NCBI RefSeq assembly: GCF_028610705.1
Contig: NZ_JAQQWT010000003.1
Span: 45,312 to 109,311 of the forward strand
DNA length: 64,000 nucleotides
Direction: 5' to 3'
Source: Halalkalibacter alkalisediminis
Lineage (GTDB): Bacteria; Bacillota; Bacilli; Bacillales; Bacillaceae_D
Of this stretch, positions 17,005 through 25,290 are shown piece by piece. The notes below the pieces were generated by a model. That model was not told the origin of the DNA, ran no database searches, and saw nothing but the letters and a program-made list of their open reading frames with translations. Both the position numbers and the translations under genes were made by a program. Numbering within the stretch: the first letter of the stretch is position 1; every line of letters starts with the position of its first letter.

Positions 17005-17026
17005 GGAATTAAACGCTTTTAATTCC
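17005..17026. promoter_or_regulatory. Inverted repeat in the divergent promoter region
   Basis: GGAATTAAA and TTTAATTCC form perfect 9-bp arms around the spacer CGCT, about 90 bases upstream of the first catabolic gene. It looks like a repressor operator. It fits the cre consensus poorly (three mismatches). Apart from this, the 374 bases between 16914 and 17289 hold only AT-rich promoter-like sequence. Confidence 0.4.
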
Positions 17027-17288
17027 ATAAATAGAAGGAATTACTACAGTTCACTTCTCATTTGCTTCAATGTAACCTTCAGTGCCCCTATGAAAAATGT
17101 TTATTATTTTTACGTTTTTAAATAAACAAGCCGATTATTTCCCCTTCGTATTTCTTATTAGTTTCTTAGTATATTAAATTAATAATTCTGAATACAATAA
17201 AATCTATTGTGTAAACTCAAAAGATATGTAAAATAGGAATATACATTTGTCTCTTTCAAACGGACATTACTTCAAAGGAGTTTTTAAA

Positions 17289-18425
17289 ATGAATTTAATT
17301 GTTAAACTAATTATTGGAATTATCGCTGGGATCATATTGGGTTTATTCGGTCCTGAATTTTTCATTCGAGTATTGATCACGCTCAAAGTTTTATTTGGAA
17401 GTTTTATTGGCTTTATTATTCCTTTCATTATCTTATTTTTTATTGCTAGCGGGGTAGCAGGTCTCGGAAAAGGGTCTGGACGTCTTGTCGGAATGACCGT
17501 CGGGACTGCCTATGTTTCTACAATCATTGCTGGCCTTTTTGCCTTCATTTTGGCAACAATGATCCTACCAGCTTTAACAACAGAATCGACAAGTGTAACG
17601 GAAGGTTCCGCTCTAGAACCGTTCCTAACGATTGAAATTGCTCCCTTAATGGGCGTTGTGACCGCGCTGTTAACGGCCTTTGTTTTCGGAATTGGGATTG
17701 CCAAAACGAATGGAGAATGGTTAAAGAAGTTTTTTGATGAGGGAAAAGCGATTATTGAGTTAGTGATTGCAAAGATTATCATCCCATTTTTACCCGTTTA
17801 TATTGCTGGTATCTTTGCTGGTATGGCTTCTGAAGGAACCGTTTTTGGTACGCTTAAAGTGTTTGGAGTTGTATTGCTACTTGCTATTGTAACTCACTGG
17901 GTTTGGTTGCTCATTCAATACTCTGTAGCCGGAATGATTTCTAGAAAAAATCCTTTTATGCTACTAAAAAATATGCTACCGGCTTATTTCACTGCAATTG
18001 GTACGATGAGTAGTGCTGCTACGATTCCTGTAACTCTTAAATCGGTTAAACGAAATGATGTCAAAGAGGATATAGCCAACTTTGGTGTCCCACTTTGTGC
18101 GACCATTCATTTATCAGGGAGCGTCATTACGATTGTCATGTGTGCCATGGCCGTTATCATGCTGTCACCAGAAATGACACAGCCTTCTGTTACTCAAATG
18201 TTACCTGTTATTTTTATGCTTGGTTTAATTATGGTTGCAGCTCCAGGTGTACCTGGTGGAGCGATAATGGCAGCACTAGGTGTGTTGACTTCAATGCTTG
18301 GTTTTAATGAAGCAGCTATTGGTTTGATGATTGCTCTTTATATGGCTCAGGATAGTTTTGGTACGGCCACGAATGTGACTGGCGATGGTGCCGTTAACGT
18401 GATCATTAACCATTGGGCTAAATAA
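17289..18425 (+). CDS. Dicarboxylate/amino acid:cation symporter (DAACS family)
   Basis: The 378-residue protein has about eight to ten spans, with the family's serine-rich re-entrant region AIGTMSSAATIPVTLKSVKR near residues 245-265, and the substrate-site tail GLMIALYMAQDSFGTATNVT with D-x-x-x-T-x-x-N near residues 350-370. It imports glutamate, aspartate, serine or C4-dicarboxylates with Na+ or H+. AAAGGAG precedes the ATG at 17289; the frame's earlier start has no ribosome-binding site. It is a single-gene unit with its own terminator, divergent from the catabolic operon. Confidence 0.88.
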   Translation: MNLIVKLIIGIIAGIILGLFGPEFFIRVLITLKVLFGSFIGFIIPFIILFFIASGVAGLGKGSGRLVGMTVGTAYVSTIIAGLFAFILATMILPALTTESTSVTEGSALEPFLTIEIAPLMGVVTALLTAFVFGIGIAKTNGEWLKKFFDEGKAIIELVIAKIIIPFLPVYIAGIFAGMASEGTVFGTLKVFGVVLLLAIVTHWVWLLIQYSVAGMISRKNPFMLLKNMLPAYFTAIGTMSSAATIPVTLKSVKRNDVKEDIANFGVPLCATIHLSGSVITIVMCAMAVIMLSPEMTQPSVTQMLPVIFMLGLIMVAAPGVPGGAIMAALGVLTSMLGFNEAAIGLMIALYMAQDSFGTATNVTGDGAVNVIINHWAK

Positions 18426-18427
18426 AA

Positions 18428-18467
18428 AAAAGCTGATTTATAGTGTCCACTCTATAGATCAGCTTTT
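18428..18467 (+). terminator. Rho-independent terminator
   Basis: A 16-bp stem with one G-U pair (18428-18443 with 18452-18467) ends in TTTTCTT three bases after the symporter stop. Confidence 0.85.
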
Positions 18468-18637
18468 CTTAATTTAATTGGTAATAATTAAACACATATT
18501 TCTTCATTTTTAAGTAGTTTGAAATTAAAAAAATTGGTATTCTATCATTAGTATTATTATGTTAACCAACTTGCGTACAAGAATTTTTTTGAAAGTTGCA
18601 TATAATTATAGAAACGTTTTTGGAAGGAGAGGGGTTT

Positions 18638-19324
18638 ATGTTTGAAAGACTATTTTCTTCAATAGGAATTGGGTCTGCAAAAGTAAATACTGTTCTGTAT
18701 CAAGGGAAAATTGAACGAGGTAAGGAAGTGCACGGCGAAGTACATGTATATGGTGGCAAGGTGGAACAGACCATTTCGGAAATTTACATTCATGTTGACA
18801 CAGAATTCCATAAATTTGATGATGAGATGACTGAGTTTCGTGATGTTACAGAACCAATTATAGAGATAAAAATTACCGATCCGGTTGTCGTTAAACCTCA
18901 TGAAGAAAAGATTATTCCGTTTTCATTTACGTTACCATTTTATACACCTGTTACATTTCGCGATCAAAAAGTTCATATACAAACGGAATTAGATATTAGC
19001 TACTTTAGTCATCCCATTGAAACGCATGATTTTGATGTGGTTGACCCACTTATCGATAACATCATTAGTCATCTTACTGAACGTGGATTTTTACACAGTA
19101 CTAAGAGTGGATTATGTAGACATAAATTACCTACAGAAACGAATCCTACTCACTGTCTACAAGCCTTTCAACTCTCTAACTCACAAGGAATCCAAGTTGA
19201 ATTTGTAGGGAATGAGAAAGACATTGATATTTATGTGCATGAAAAAAACCAAGTTCATCATTATAGTTTAAAAAGAGATACCAATTTTGAAGATCAAATA
19301 TCTCTAGTCACAATAGCATCATAA
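18638..19324 (+). CDS. spo0M: Sporulation-control protein Spo0M
   Basis: The 228-residue protein begins MFERLFSSIGIGSAKVNTVL and matches the arrestin-like Spo0M family: a beta-sandwich N-terminal part with PFSFTLPFYTPVTFRDQKVH, and the middle TELDISYFSHPIETHDFDVV, followed by a more variable C-terminal domain. Spo0M modulates early sporulation stages and cell division in Bacillus. The ATG at 18638 follows GGAAGGAGAGGGG; an upstream in-frame start has no ribosome-binding site. It is monocistronic with a bidirectional terminator. Confidence 0.93.
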   Translation: MFERLFSSIGIGSAKVNTVLYQGKIERGKEVHGEVHVYGGKVEQTISEIYIHVDTEFHKFDDEMTEFRDVTEPIIEIKITDPVVVKPHEEKIIPFSFTLPFYTPVTFRDQKVHIQTELDISYFSHPIETHDFDVVDPLIDNIISHLTERGFLHSTKSGLCRHKLPTETNPTHCLQAFQLSNSQGIQVEFVGNEKDIDIYVHEKNQVHHYSLKRDTNFEDQISLVTIAS

Positions 19325-19328
19325 ACCA

Positions 19329-19367
19329 AAAATAGATGAGCGAACTGGAAGTTCGCTCATCTATTTT
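19329..19367. terminator. Bidirectional terminator after spo0M
   Basis: A perfect 18-bp stem (19329-19346 with 19350-19367) with a 3-base loop separates spo0M from the convergent membrane-protein gene, whose stop codon directly abuts the stem. Confidence 0.88.
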
Positions 19368-19841
19368 CTAGTTAATCTGTTTTCGACCCTGATTAATACG
19401 ACGTTGGAAGAAAATAAATATCGGAAGTGGGATAATGATCCACCCTAAGCTCTTAATGAAACTATTTAAAGCCGATTGCCTTTGATTATCAATTTGTTGT
19501 TGAGCCATGGATTCATATTGCGCCAGCAGTTCTTCCTCAGAATACACTTTAGTTGCGTTATCATTTTCTGATTTATACTCCCTCATACTCTTATAATCTT
19601 CAAATGATTCCATATACGTATTAGGTGAAATATAATCAGCAATGGACATAAATGCAAAGACCCCTCCGCCAATTACCATGATCAACGTAATGAATGCTAC
19701 AGCGTATTGATATACCTGTTTAATCATACCTTCCCTCTCCTCGTCATTTAACATAGTTGAAGCGCGTTTTGCCCCTAAAGAAAGTAAAGCAACCATTCCA
19801 ATTATAAGAAACAGAGCTAATAACAGAACTATCATTCCCAT
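19368..19841 (-). CDS. Small membrane protein of unknown function
   Basis: The 157-residue product has three hydrophobic spans: one at the extreme N terminus, one near residues 48-70 and one near residues 130-148. A charged, Glu/Lys-rich region with EEELLAQYESMAQQQIDNQRQ, probably helical, lies between the last two. I do not recognise the family. The ATG at 19841 is five bases from GAGGTG. It lies between spo0M and a small protein kinase; nothing in the sequence gives its function. Confidence 0.7.
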   Translation of the reverse strand: MGMIVLLLALFLIIGMVALLSLGAKRASTMLNDEEREGMIKQVYQYAVAFITLIMVIGGGVFAFMSIADYISPNTYMESFEDYKSMREYKSENDNATKVYSEEELLAQYESMAQQQIDNQRQSALNSFIKSLGWIIIPLPIFIFFQRRINQGRKQIN

Positions 19842-19928
19842 CACTTCACCTCTAAACTAGGATCTACCATTCTCTCACAAGAACAAGACTGCCATTCTAG
19901 TGATAAAACGAAAAATTTGATTAGAAAG

Positions 19929-20588
19929 TTACAATAACTTACTAAGTTTTTCCACACAGTCTTGGTAGTGGAAATGACTTGGTTGAGATTGATTAAATCT
20001 TTTTCTAACGACTTCCATCACCCAATAAGGAATTGCCCTTCCTCGAATCATGTTATAATACTCCTGATATCCCCGTCTCAAATAATCCCATCTATAATCG
20101 TTTCCTTGTTTCAGATATTCAGAGACATCTAACAATTTGGCTCTACCCTTATAAAGAAGAATGTTCTTCAAATGAATATCTCGAGGATTTAATCCTCTGC
20201 TTTGTGCATAGTTTCGCGCATCATCCACATCTTGAATAGCTTGCTCAGGTATATGAATTCCTCGTACTAAGCATTCATACAACGTTAACCCTTCTTCATA
20301 ACTAATGACAAGATAATTTGTACCATTTCCATAAAATCTTGGAAAGTAGTGTGAGTGACCTAATTTTGAGTATACTTTTTTTTCAATTTCGACTTTTTCG
20401 AGTTTCTCTGGAGTGAAAACTTTGAAAGCAAGTTTAGGTTCATCGAAAGAACGAAAGACAGCAGCATCTGTACCTATACCGATACATTCTATCTGATTTG
20501 GGATCCGTTTTACTGTAACAGGCTCGTTCTCTTGATTTGCTACTACCTCAATCTGCTTAATCGCTTCAGCCAAATGATCCCAACTCAA
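19929..20588 (-). CDS. Small serine/threonine protein kinase-like protein (YrzF-like)
   Basis: The 219-residue protein is a compact protein-kinase fold. A short glycine-rich loop GIGTDAAVF (37-45) is followed by the ATP lysine K56 in AFKVF, a helix-C glutamate near 67-69, the catalytic loop PRDIHLKNI with D137 and N142, and D154 in LLDVSEY in place of the usual DFG. All essential catalytic residues are therefore present although the protein lacks the full C-lobe. It starts at TTG six bases after GGGTGGG. Bacillus YrzF and related proteins have this format; the target is unknown. Confidence 0.78.
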   Translation of the reverse strand: MSWDHLAEAIKQIEVVANQENEPVTVKRIPNQIECIGIGTDAAVFRSFDEPKLAFKVFTPEKLEKVEIEKKVYSKLGHSHYFPRFYGNGTNYLVISYEEGLTLYECLVRGIHIPEQAIQDVDDARNYAQSRGLNPRDIHLKNILLYKGRAKLLDVSEYLKQGNDYRWDYLRRGYQEYYNMIRGRAIPYWVMEVVRKRFNQSQPSHFHYQDCVEKLSKLL

Positions 20589-20612
20589 TACAATCCCACC
20601 CTTCTTTAACGA

Positions 20613-21398
20613 TTACGCACTTTGATTAGCCCGTTCTTCTTCAATGGTTTTTTCTTTTGATAAAAACCATCCACCTAAAGCAATAAAAATCAACACTACA
20701 TAAAAGGTCGCTTTCCAACCGGTTGATTTCGCAAAAGCTTCTGGTAAGACAGCCAATTCAGGATGTGACAACGTATAGACCGCGAGTTTCACTCCTACCC
20801 AACCAACTATCATAAATGCAGCAATCTCTAACCCTGGTCTTGCATGAAGTAACTTTACAAATAATGTAGCCGCAAAGCGCATAATGACTAAACCGATGAA
20901 GCCTCCTGTGAAAATGACTAAAAATTTCCCTCCATCTAAACCACCAATATGAGGTAAGCCTGTATCAGGAAGAACTACCGCTAATGCGACAGCTGCTAAA
21001 ATGGAATCGACTGCAAATGCAATATCAGCCAATTCTACTTTAAGAACAGTGACCCAAAAACTCGACTTCTTTCCTTCTTTTAAATCCTCTGTCTTTCCTT
21101 CTGCCTTTTTTATGATTACTTTTCTAAAAATATGATTACATGCAATAAATAAAAGATATAAAGTCCCTATTGCCTGAACTTGCCATACTCCGACAAGAAA
21201 TGAAATCGCAAACAGTGATGCAAATCGAAAAACAAAGGCGCCTGCAAGTCCGTAAAATAAAGCTTTCTTTCTCTCCTCTTCTGGGAGATGTTTAACCATA
21301 ATGGCTAACACCAGTGCATTATCGGCTGCTAAAAGTCCTTCAAGAAGAATTAATAATAACAACACCCAGCTATATTCTAATAATAGGGAGATCTCCAT
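20613..21398 (-). CDS. TerC/YkoY-family membrane protein (manganese exporter type)
   Basis: The 261-residue protein has seven to eight spans and the TerC signatures EGLLAADNALVLAIMVKHL near residues 20-38 and VELADIAFAVDSILAAVAL near 120-138, whose acidic residues are proposed metal ligands. Bacillus TerC proteins (YkoY, YceF) help load or export Mn2+. It lies downstream of a DUF1232 gene and a yybP-ykoY riboswitch, which fits Mn2+ control and supports this role. Upstream 21399-21486 contains no separate promoter that I can see. Confidence 0.92.
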   Translation of the reverse strand: MEISLLLEYSWVLLLLILLEGLLAADNALVLAIMVKHLPEEERKKALFYGLAGAFVFRFASLFAISFLVGVWQVQAIGTLYLLFIACNHIFRKVIIKKAEGKTEDLKEGKKSSFWVTVLKVELADIAFAVDSILAAVALAVVLPDTGLPHIGGLDGGKFLVIFTGGFIGLVIMRFAATLFVKLLHARPGLEIAAFMIVGWVGVKLAVYTLSHPELAVLPEAFAKSTGWKATFYVVLIFIALGGWFLSKEKTIEEERANQSA

Positions 21399-21486
21399 CT
21401 AACAAAATCCTCTCTGATCTTTATCTTAATTTGAAATGCCGGATGCAACCTTAAAAAAAGAATCTGTTGAAACTACATTTTTTTAG

Positions 21487-21765
21487 CTAAGTAGGTAACT
21501 GATGTTTTATTTTTAAAGACTGAGGAGCTATTTTTACTATTCTCGTTAAAATAAAAGTGGCTAGCATCACATCATCAAGAATACCAAAAAAAGAAATAAA
21601 ATCTGGGATGAGATCAAAAGGAAATACGGCATAAGCAACAATAAGCGAGACTCCTAAAATTTTCTTTTGTACTTGTACTTCTTTTGACGAAAAAAAGTCT
21701 ACTAAGAACGGGATAAATTTCCAAAATTTAAAGATAAACGTCAATCTTTTGAAAAACCTAAGCAT
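21487..21765 (-). CDS. DUF1232 (YkvA-type) small membrane protein
   Basis: The 92-residue protein contains the DUF1232 core: LIVAYAVFPFDLIPDFISFF followed by GILDDVMLATFIL. Two hydrophobic segments flank the PFDLIPD motif. The ATG at 21765 follows AAAGGTGG; the longer open frame would run into a terminator and is rejected. It is the first gene after the manganese riboswitch and is followed by terC, so the two are probably co-expressed in Mn2+ excess. Its function is unknown. Confidence 0.85.
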   Translation of the reverse strand: MLRFFKRLTFIFKFWKFIPFLVDFFSSKEVQVQKKILGVSLIVAYAVFPFDLIPDFISFFGILDDVMLATFILTRIVKIAPQSLKIKHQLPT

Positions 21766-21788
21766 TCGATCACCACCTTTAACTAAAA

Positions 21789-21818
21789 AAACCTTTACCA
21801 TAGAATCGGTAAAGGTTT
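21789..21818 (-). terminator. Second terminator downstream of the manganese riboswitch
   Basis: An 11-bp perfect stem (21789-21799 with 21808-21818) is followed on the minus strand by TTTTTTT. It lies between the riboswitch's own terminator and the first gene, and shares the word CCTTTAC with it. Confidence 0.8.
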
Positions 21819-21833
21819 CTCAACATGCAAAAA

Positions 21834-21863
21834 AAGACCTTTACTTACTATTGTAAAGGTCTT
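21834..21863 (-). terminator. Riboswitch expression-platform terminator
   Basis: An 11-bp stem (AAGACCTTTAC with GTAAAGGTCTT) is followed by a run of T on the minus strand, directly after the aptamer. In this family Mn2+ binding disrupts the terminator so the gene is turned on. Confidence 0.85.
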
Positions 21864-21864
21864 G

Positions 21865-21950
21865 CTAACAACGTAAACGTCGCCAACAAAGCCGGGAGCA
21901 AACACTCCGTAATGACGACTTTATTGTAAAAGCTACTCCCCTTTAGGAGA
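21865..21950 (-). promoter_or_regulatory. yybP-ykoY manganese riboswitch aptamer
   Basis: The minus strand reads AAAGGGGAGTAGC at the 5' end (complement of 21934-21946), then CTCCCGGCTTTGTTGGCGACG in the middle and TTTACGTTGTTAGC at the 3' end. These are the conserved loops L1 and L3 of the yybP-ykoY class, which binds Mn2+. It is placed upstream of a DUF1232 gene and terC, the commonest targets of this class. Confidence 0.92.
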
Positions 21951-21998
21951 AATATGAAAATATTATTTGCTTTATCATAAGCTAGTGTTATAAATTCG

Positions 21999-23135
21999 TC
22001 AACTTTTTTTTACCGACATCAGCCTAATCACGTTTTCAGTTGTCGATTCAATAAGATGGTCTGCTTGTTTCATCGCTGCTTGTAGATGCATAGGCGAGTT
22101 AACAATACTAAAAAAAGCACTTATCCCTTGTTCATATAGATCTTCATACCCCTGTTCTAAACTGCCCGATATACAAACAACTGGAACACCATATTTTTTT
22201 GCTCGTATCGCAACACCCATCGGTACCTTTCCAAAACTCGTTTGTCTATCCGTCTTACCTTCACCGGTTATAATCAGATCGGCATCCATCAAATAACTCT
22301 CGAAATGGATTTGCTCTAAAATAATATCAATGCCTAATTGTAGACTTCCATTCAAAAAGGCCATCAGTCCTGCCCCTAATCCACCTGCAGCTCCAGACCC
22401 AGGTACACTCATAATATCTTTAGACAAATCTGCCTTGATCTTTTCGGCATAGTGTTCTAAAGCTGAATCTAATAGATTAACCATTTCAGGAGTAGCACCT
22501 TTTTGAGGACCAAATACAACTGAAGCACCGCTATCACCGCATAAAGGGTTCGTCACATCACACGCGACGACAATTTCAACATTTCTTAGCCTGGGATCGA
22601 GGTCACTCATCGAAATCGTTTCAAGATCAATGAGCCGTTCTCCACCAAGAGGTAATTCCCTCTGCGCTACATCGAGAAATTTCACTCCTAATGCAGTTGC
22701 CATCCCGGCTCCACCATCATTTGTTGCACTACCACCAATCCCGATAATAATTTTCTCGCAACCTTGGTCAAGAGCCTTTTTTATCAACTGTCCCGTTCCA
22801 TAACTCGTTGCCTTTAAAGGGTTTAATTGCTCCTTATTAATTAATGTTAACCCTGACGCTTCAGCCATTTCAATAACAGCTGTTTTTTTATCACCTAATA
22901 GTCCCCACTTTGCATGAACTAAATCGCCTAACGGGCCTTTTACTCTTTCTGAGTAAATACGTCCATTCGTATAGGCAATTAATGCATCTATTGTCCCTTC
23001 TCCGCCGTCAGCTAAAGGAACACATTCAACATCTGCATTGGGTAACACATTCAAAATACCTCTTTTCATCGAGGTTGATACATCTATAGAAGATAAACTA
23101 CCTTTATATGAATCTGATGCTATGATAATTTTCAA
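21999..23135 (-). CDS. glxK: Glycerate kinase
   Basis: The enzyme of about 378 residues opens KIIIASDSYKGSLSS and carries the GlxK/GarK signatures PLADGGEGTIDAL, AEASGLTLI, IGIGGSATNDGGAGMATALG near residues 120-140 and the C-terminal DLIITGEGKTDRQT. It phosphorylates D-glycerate to feed lower glycolysis. The open frame extends further upstream from a TTG without a ribosome-binding site; the TTG at 23135, six bases from GGTG, gives the normal family N terminus and is preferred. It is a single gene; no glyoxylate or glucarate genes are adjacent. Confidence 0.92.
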   Translation of the reverse strand: MKIIIASDSYKGSLSSIDVSTSMKRGILNVLPNADVECVPLADGGEGTIDALIAYTNGRIYSERVKGPLGDLVHAKWGLLGDKKTAVIEMAEASGLTLINKEQLNPLKATSYGTGQLIKKALDQGCEKIIIGIGGSATNDGGAGMATALGVKFLDVAQRELPLGGERLIDLETISMSDLDPRLRNVEIVVACDVTNPLCGDSGASVVFGPQKGATPEMVNLLDSALEHYAEKIKADLSKDIMSVPGSGAAGGLGAGLMAFLNGSLQLGIDIILEQIHFESYLMDADLIITGEGKTDRQTSFGKVPMGVAIRAKKYGVPVVCISGSLEQGYEDLYEQGISAFFSIVNSPMHLQAAMKQADHLIESTTENVIRLMSVKKS

Positions 23136-23344
23136 GTTTTGCACCAACTTTTTCAAATTTTGAACAAGGGAAAACAATGTATTTTTATCTCATGTTCTAG
23201 CTTCCATTTCAAATCTACACTTGTCATAATCTTGATGCACACGAGATTAAAAAGAACTCGCCTTATAAGAAGGAAATACAACTGTAACAAGTCATAATTT
23301 TCACTTCATTTATTTTTAAAATTTCCAACCTTGAATTCTATTCA

Positions 23345-23360
23345 TGTGATCAATATCACA
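23345..23360. promoter_or_regulatory. FNR box of the universal stress protein gene
   Basis: TGTGATCAATATCACA is a perfect match to TGTGA-N6-TCACA. Its centre lies 41.5 bases upstream of the start expected from the TATGCT at 23382-23387, the spacing of class II FNR activation. The gene start is at 23427. Confidence 0.75.
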
Positions 23361-23426
23361 TAACCTACAAGAAAAATCGATTATGCTTAACTCAAATATA
23401 ACATTAATTTACAGGGAGTGATCAAA

Positions 23427-23867
23427 ATGTCTTTGAATTATCAAACGATACTTGTAGCAATCGATGGGTCAACTGAGTCTGAATTAGCTTTACAGAAAGC
23501 ATTTAAATTAGCCAAAAGAGACGAAGCAAAACTTGTGATTGCTTATGTAATCGATAACAGAACTTCGGCTTCCATTGAGCATTATGACAGGACTCTTACT
23601 GAACAAACAGAAAAATTCGGTGTGGACTTGTTAAAACAATATTTACATGCGGCGGTTGAGGCGGGTATCAAAGATGTAGAAACCGTACTCGAATATGGTT
23701 CACCTAAAGTAAAAATCCCTAGAGATATTGCCAAAAGTTTTCATGCTGATTTAATCGTTGCCGGCGCAACTGGTATTAATGCTGTAGAAAGACTTTTTAT
23801 TGGTAGTGTCTCTGAAAATATCACAAGAAGAGCTAAATGTGATGTATTAATTGTAAGAAAGCCTTAA
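23427..23867 (+). CDS. Universal stress protein (UspA family)
   Basis: The 146-residue protein opens TILVAIDGSTESELALQKAF, the USP fold start, and has the ATP-binding tail GATGINAVERLFIGSVSENI followed by DVLIVRKP. USPs of this type dimerise, bind ATP and help survival during growth arrest or oxygen limitation. The ATG at 23427 follows AGGGAG; an upstream GTG is part of the ribosome-binding site. It has an FNR box and a terminator, so it is a monocistronic anaerobic or stress gene. Confidence 0.93.
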   Translation: MSLNYQTILVAIDGSTESELALQKAFKLAKRDEAKLVIAYVIDNRTSASIEHYDRTLTEQTEKFGVDLLKQYLHAAVEAGIKDVETVLEYGSPKVKIPRDIAKSFHADLIVAGATGINAVERLFIGSVSENITRRAKCDVLIVRKP

Positions 23868-23884
23868 TTCTACCTTCTAAAGAC

Positions 23885-23918
23885 AACAGGTATTACTGTT
23901 CACGCAGTGATACCTGTT
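23885..23918 (+). terminator. Rho-independent terminator
   Basis: A 14-bp stem with one G-U pair (23885-23898 with 23905-23918) is followed by TTTTTTT, 18 bases after the usp stop. Confidence 0.88.
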
Positions 23919-24026
23919 TTTTTGCCCATAATTTTTCATGGAAATATGTAACTATGAGGTTAGAATGGCTACAAAATGTAAAACTTCTTAAGGCTCGTAA
24001 CCTTTCTATCATTAGCCTGTCATGTC

Positions 24027-24043
24027 TGTAATCTAATTGTTAC
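24027..24043 (+). promoter_or_regulatory. WalR (YycF) binding box
   Basis: TGTAAT-CTAAT-TGTTAC matches the WalR consensus TGTWAH-N5-TGTWAH at every position. It lies about 80 bases upstream of a cell-wall hydrolase gene of the YocH type, a known WalR target in Bacillus subtilis. A weak promoter pair TTTGTC/TATAGT follows at about 24054-24080. Confidence 0.7.
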
Positions 24044-24124
24044 AAGCCTGTTCTTTGTCTCAAATAGAAACATGTTATAGTAAAGGCGCTAGAGTAGTTA
24101 CAACATATTTTCTGGAGGTATCAC

Positions 24125-24961
24125 ATGAAGAAAAGCATTCAATCACTAGCAGCTGTTGCAGTCCTTACAGGAACATTGGGTTTTGGTTTTAGCGCTTCCG
24201 CTGAAGAAGTGACGGTCCAAAAAGGAGATACATTATGGGGAATTGCTAATAAACATCAATTATCAATAGAAGATTTAAAAGAATGGAACGACCTAACTAG
24301 CAATCTAATTTTTCCAAATGATCGTTTAAAAGTAGCTGTTTCAGAAAAGTATCAAGTTCAAGCAGGCGATACTTTATCAGGGATTGCTAGTAAATATGAA
24401 GGGGTCACATGGAAAATGATTCAACAATGGAATAAGGTGGATAATCCTAATTTAATTGTGACCGGTCAAATTTTAGACATCTACATAAATGGAAAGCCTA
24501 TAGTTGAATCCGTACCAACACAAGAAAAACCGGTAGATACAAAAGAAATACAGGTTCAAACCAAGAAAGATGAAGAAGCAGTCACTCCAACTGAAGAATC
24601 AACTAAGGAAGAGCAGAATCTGAATCAACAAGAACCTGAAAAAGAAGCAGATAAACCTAGTGAAGCGGTAGCTCAAGAGCTTACAATGTCAGCAACTGCA
24701 TATACTGCGTCTTGTAACGGTTGTTCAGGTATTACAGCTACTGGAATTAACTTAATCGACAATCCTAACAAAAAAGTGATTTCTGTGGATCCTTCTGTCA
24801 TTCCACTTGGTACAGAAGTCTATGTTGAAGGATATGGACATGCTATTGCTGGAGACACAGGTGGAGCAATTGTTGGTAATAAAATAGACATTTTTATACC
24901 AAATAAAGAGGATGCCATCAACTGGGGTGTCCGTGACGTTAAAGTAACTGTATTTAAATAG
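24125..24961 (+). CDS. yocH: Secreted LysM-3D-domain cell wall protein (YocH-like)
   Basis: The 278-residue protein has a Sec signal peptide (cleavage near FSASAEE), two LysM peptidoglycan-binding repeats at about 28-70 and 77-120, both with GDTLWGI or GDTLSGI, then a Pro/Glu/Lys-rich linker, and a C-terminal 3D domain at about 190-278 with ATAYTASCNGCSG and the aspartates of SVDPSVIPLG and AGDTGGAI. Such proteins are muralytic enzymes that remodel peptidoglycan. The length and domain order match YocH, and the WalR box upstream agrees. Confidence 0.9.
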   Translation: MKKSIQSLAAVAVLTGTLGFGFSASAEEVTVQKGDTLWGIANKHQLSIEDLKEWNDLTSNLIFPNDRLKVAVSEKYQVQAGDTLSGIASKYEGVTWKMIQQWNKVDNPNLIVTGQILDIYINGKPIVESVPTQEKPVDTKEIQVQTKKDEEAVTPTEESTKEEQNLNQQEPEKEADKPSEAVAQELTMSATAYTASCNGCSGITATGINLIDNPNKKVISVDPSVIPLGTEVYVEGYGHAIAGDTGGAIVGNKIDIFIPNKEDAINWGVRDVKVTVFK

Positions 24962-24971
24962 TAGTATATGT

Positions 24972-25004
24972 AAGAACCAATATGCTTGTTGCTAATTGGT
25001 TCTT
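24972..25004 (+). terminator. Terminator-like hairpin after yocH
   Basis: Perfect 10-bp arms (24972-24981 with 24995-25004) with a 13-base loop are followed by TCTTAT. From here to 25175 I see no convincing gene. Confidence 0.55.
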
Positions 25005-25175
25005 TCTTATTCAGGGATAGACACCTGTTTTTAAGAACGCTTATTCGCCATTATTTTTTTGATGACGGGATAGATGACAAATCCCCACTTAATGAATCGA
25101 AAGAGTCTACCCATATAATTTTAGTCCTCCTAATGAAAAGATTACTAATTAGTTTCCCATTTAACCTAAAAAATA

Positions 25176-25213
25176 AACCAGAGTCTATTCAATAAATCAA
25201 ATAGACTCTGGTT
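25176..25213 (-). terminator. Terminator hairpin of the small zinc-ribbon gene
   Basis: A perfect 14-bp stem (25176-25189 with 25200-25213) is followed by a T-rich run on the minus strand. It lies 77 bases after the stop of the gene at 25291-25479. Confidence 0.65.
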
Positions 25214-25290
25214 CATGAGCTAAATGTATATTATTTTTCTCTAGGTTTAATTCGCTTGTCCATAAAAATGGTTAACTTCTTCTAGATTGA

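Noticed and set aside
17008..17021. A cre site in the dyad before the catabolic operon
   Set aside because: Three mismatches to the consensus, including both ends; the dyad is better explained as another operator.
24986..25195. A 69-codon plus-strand frame after yocH
   Set aside because: It has no ribosome-binding site, overlaps hairpins on both ends and its translation has no protein-like pattern.
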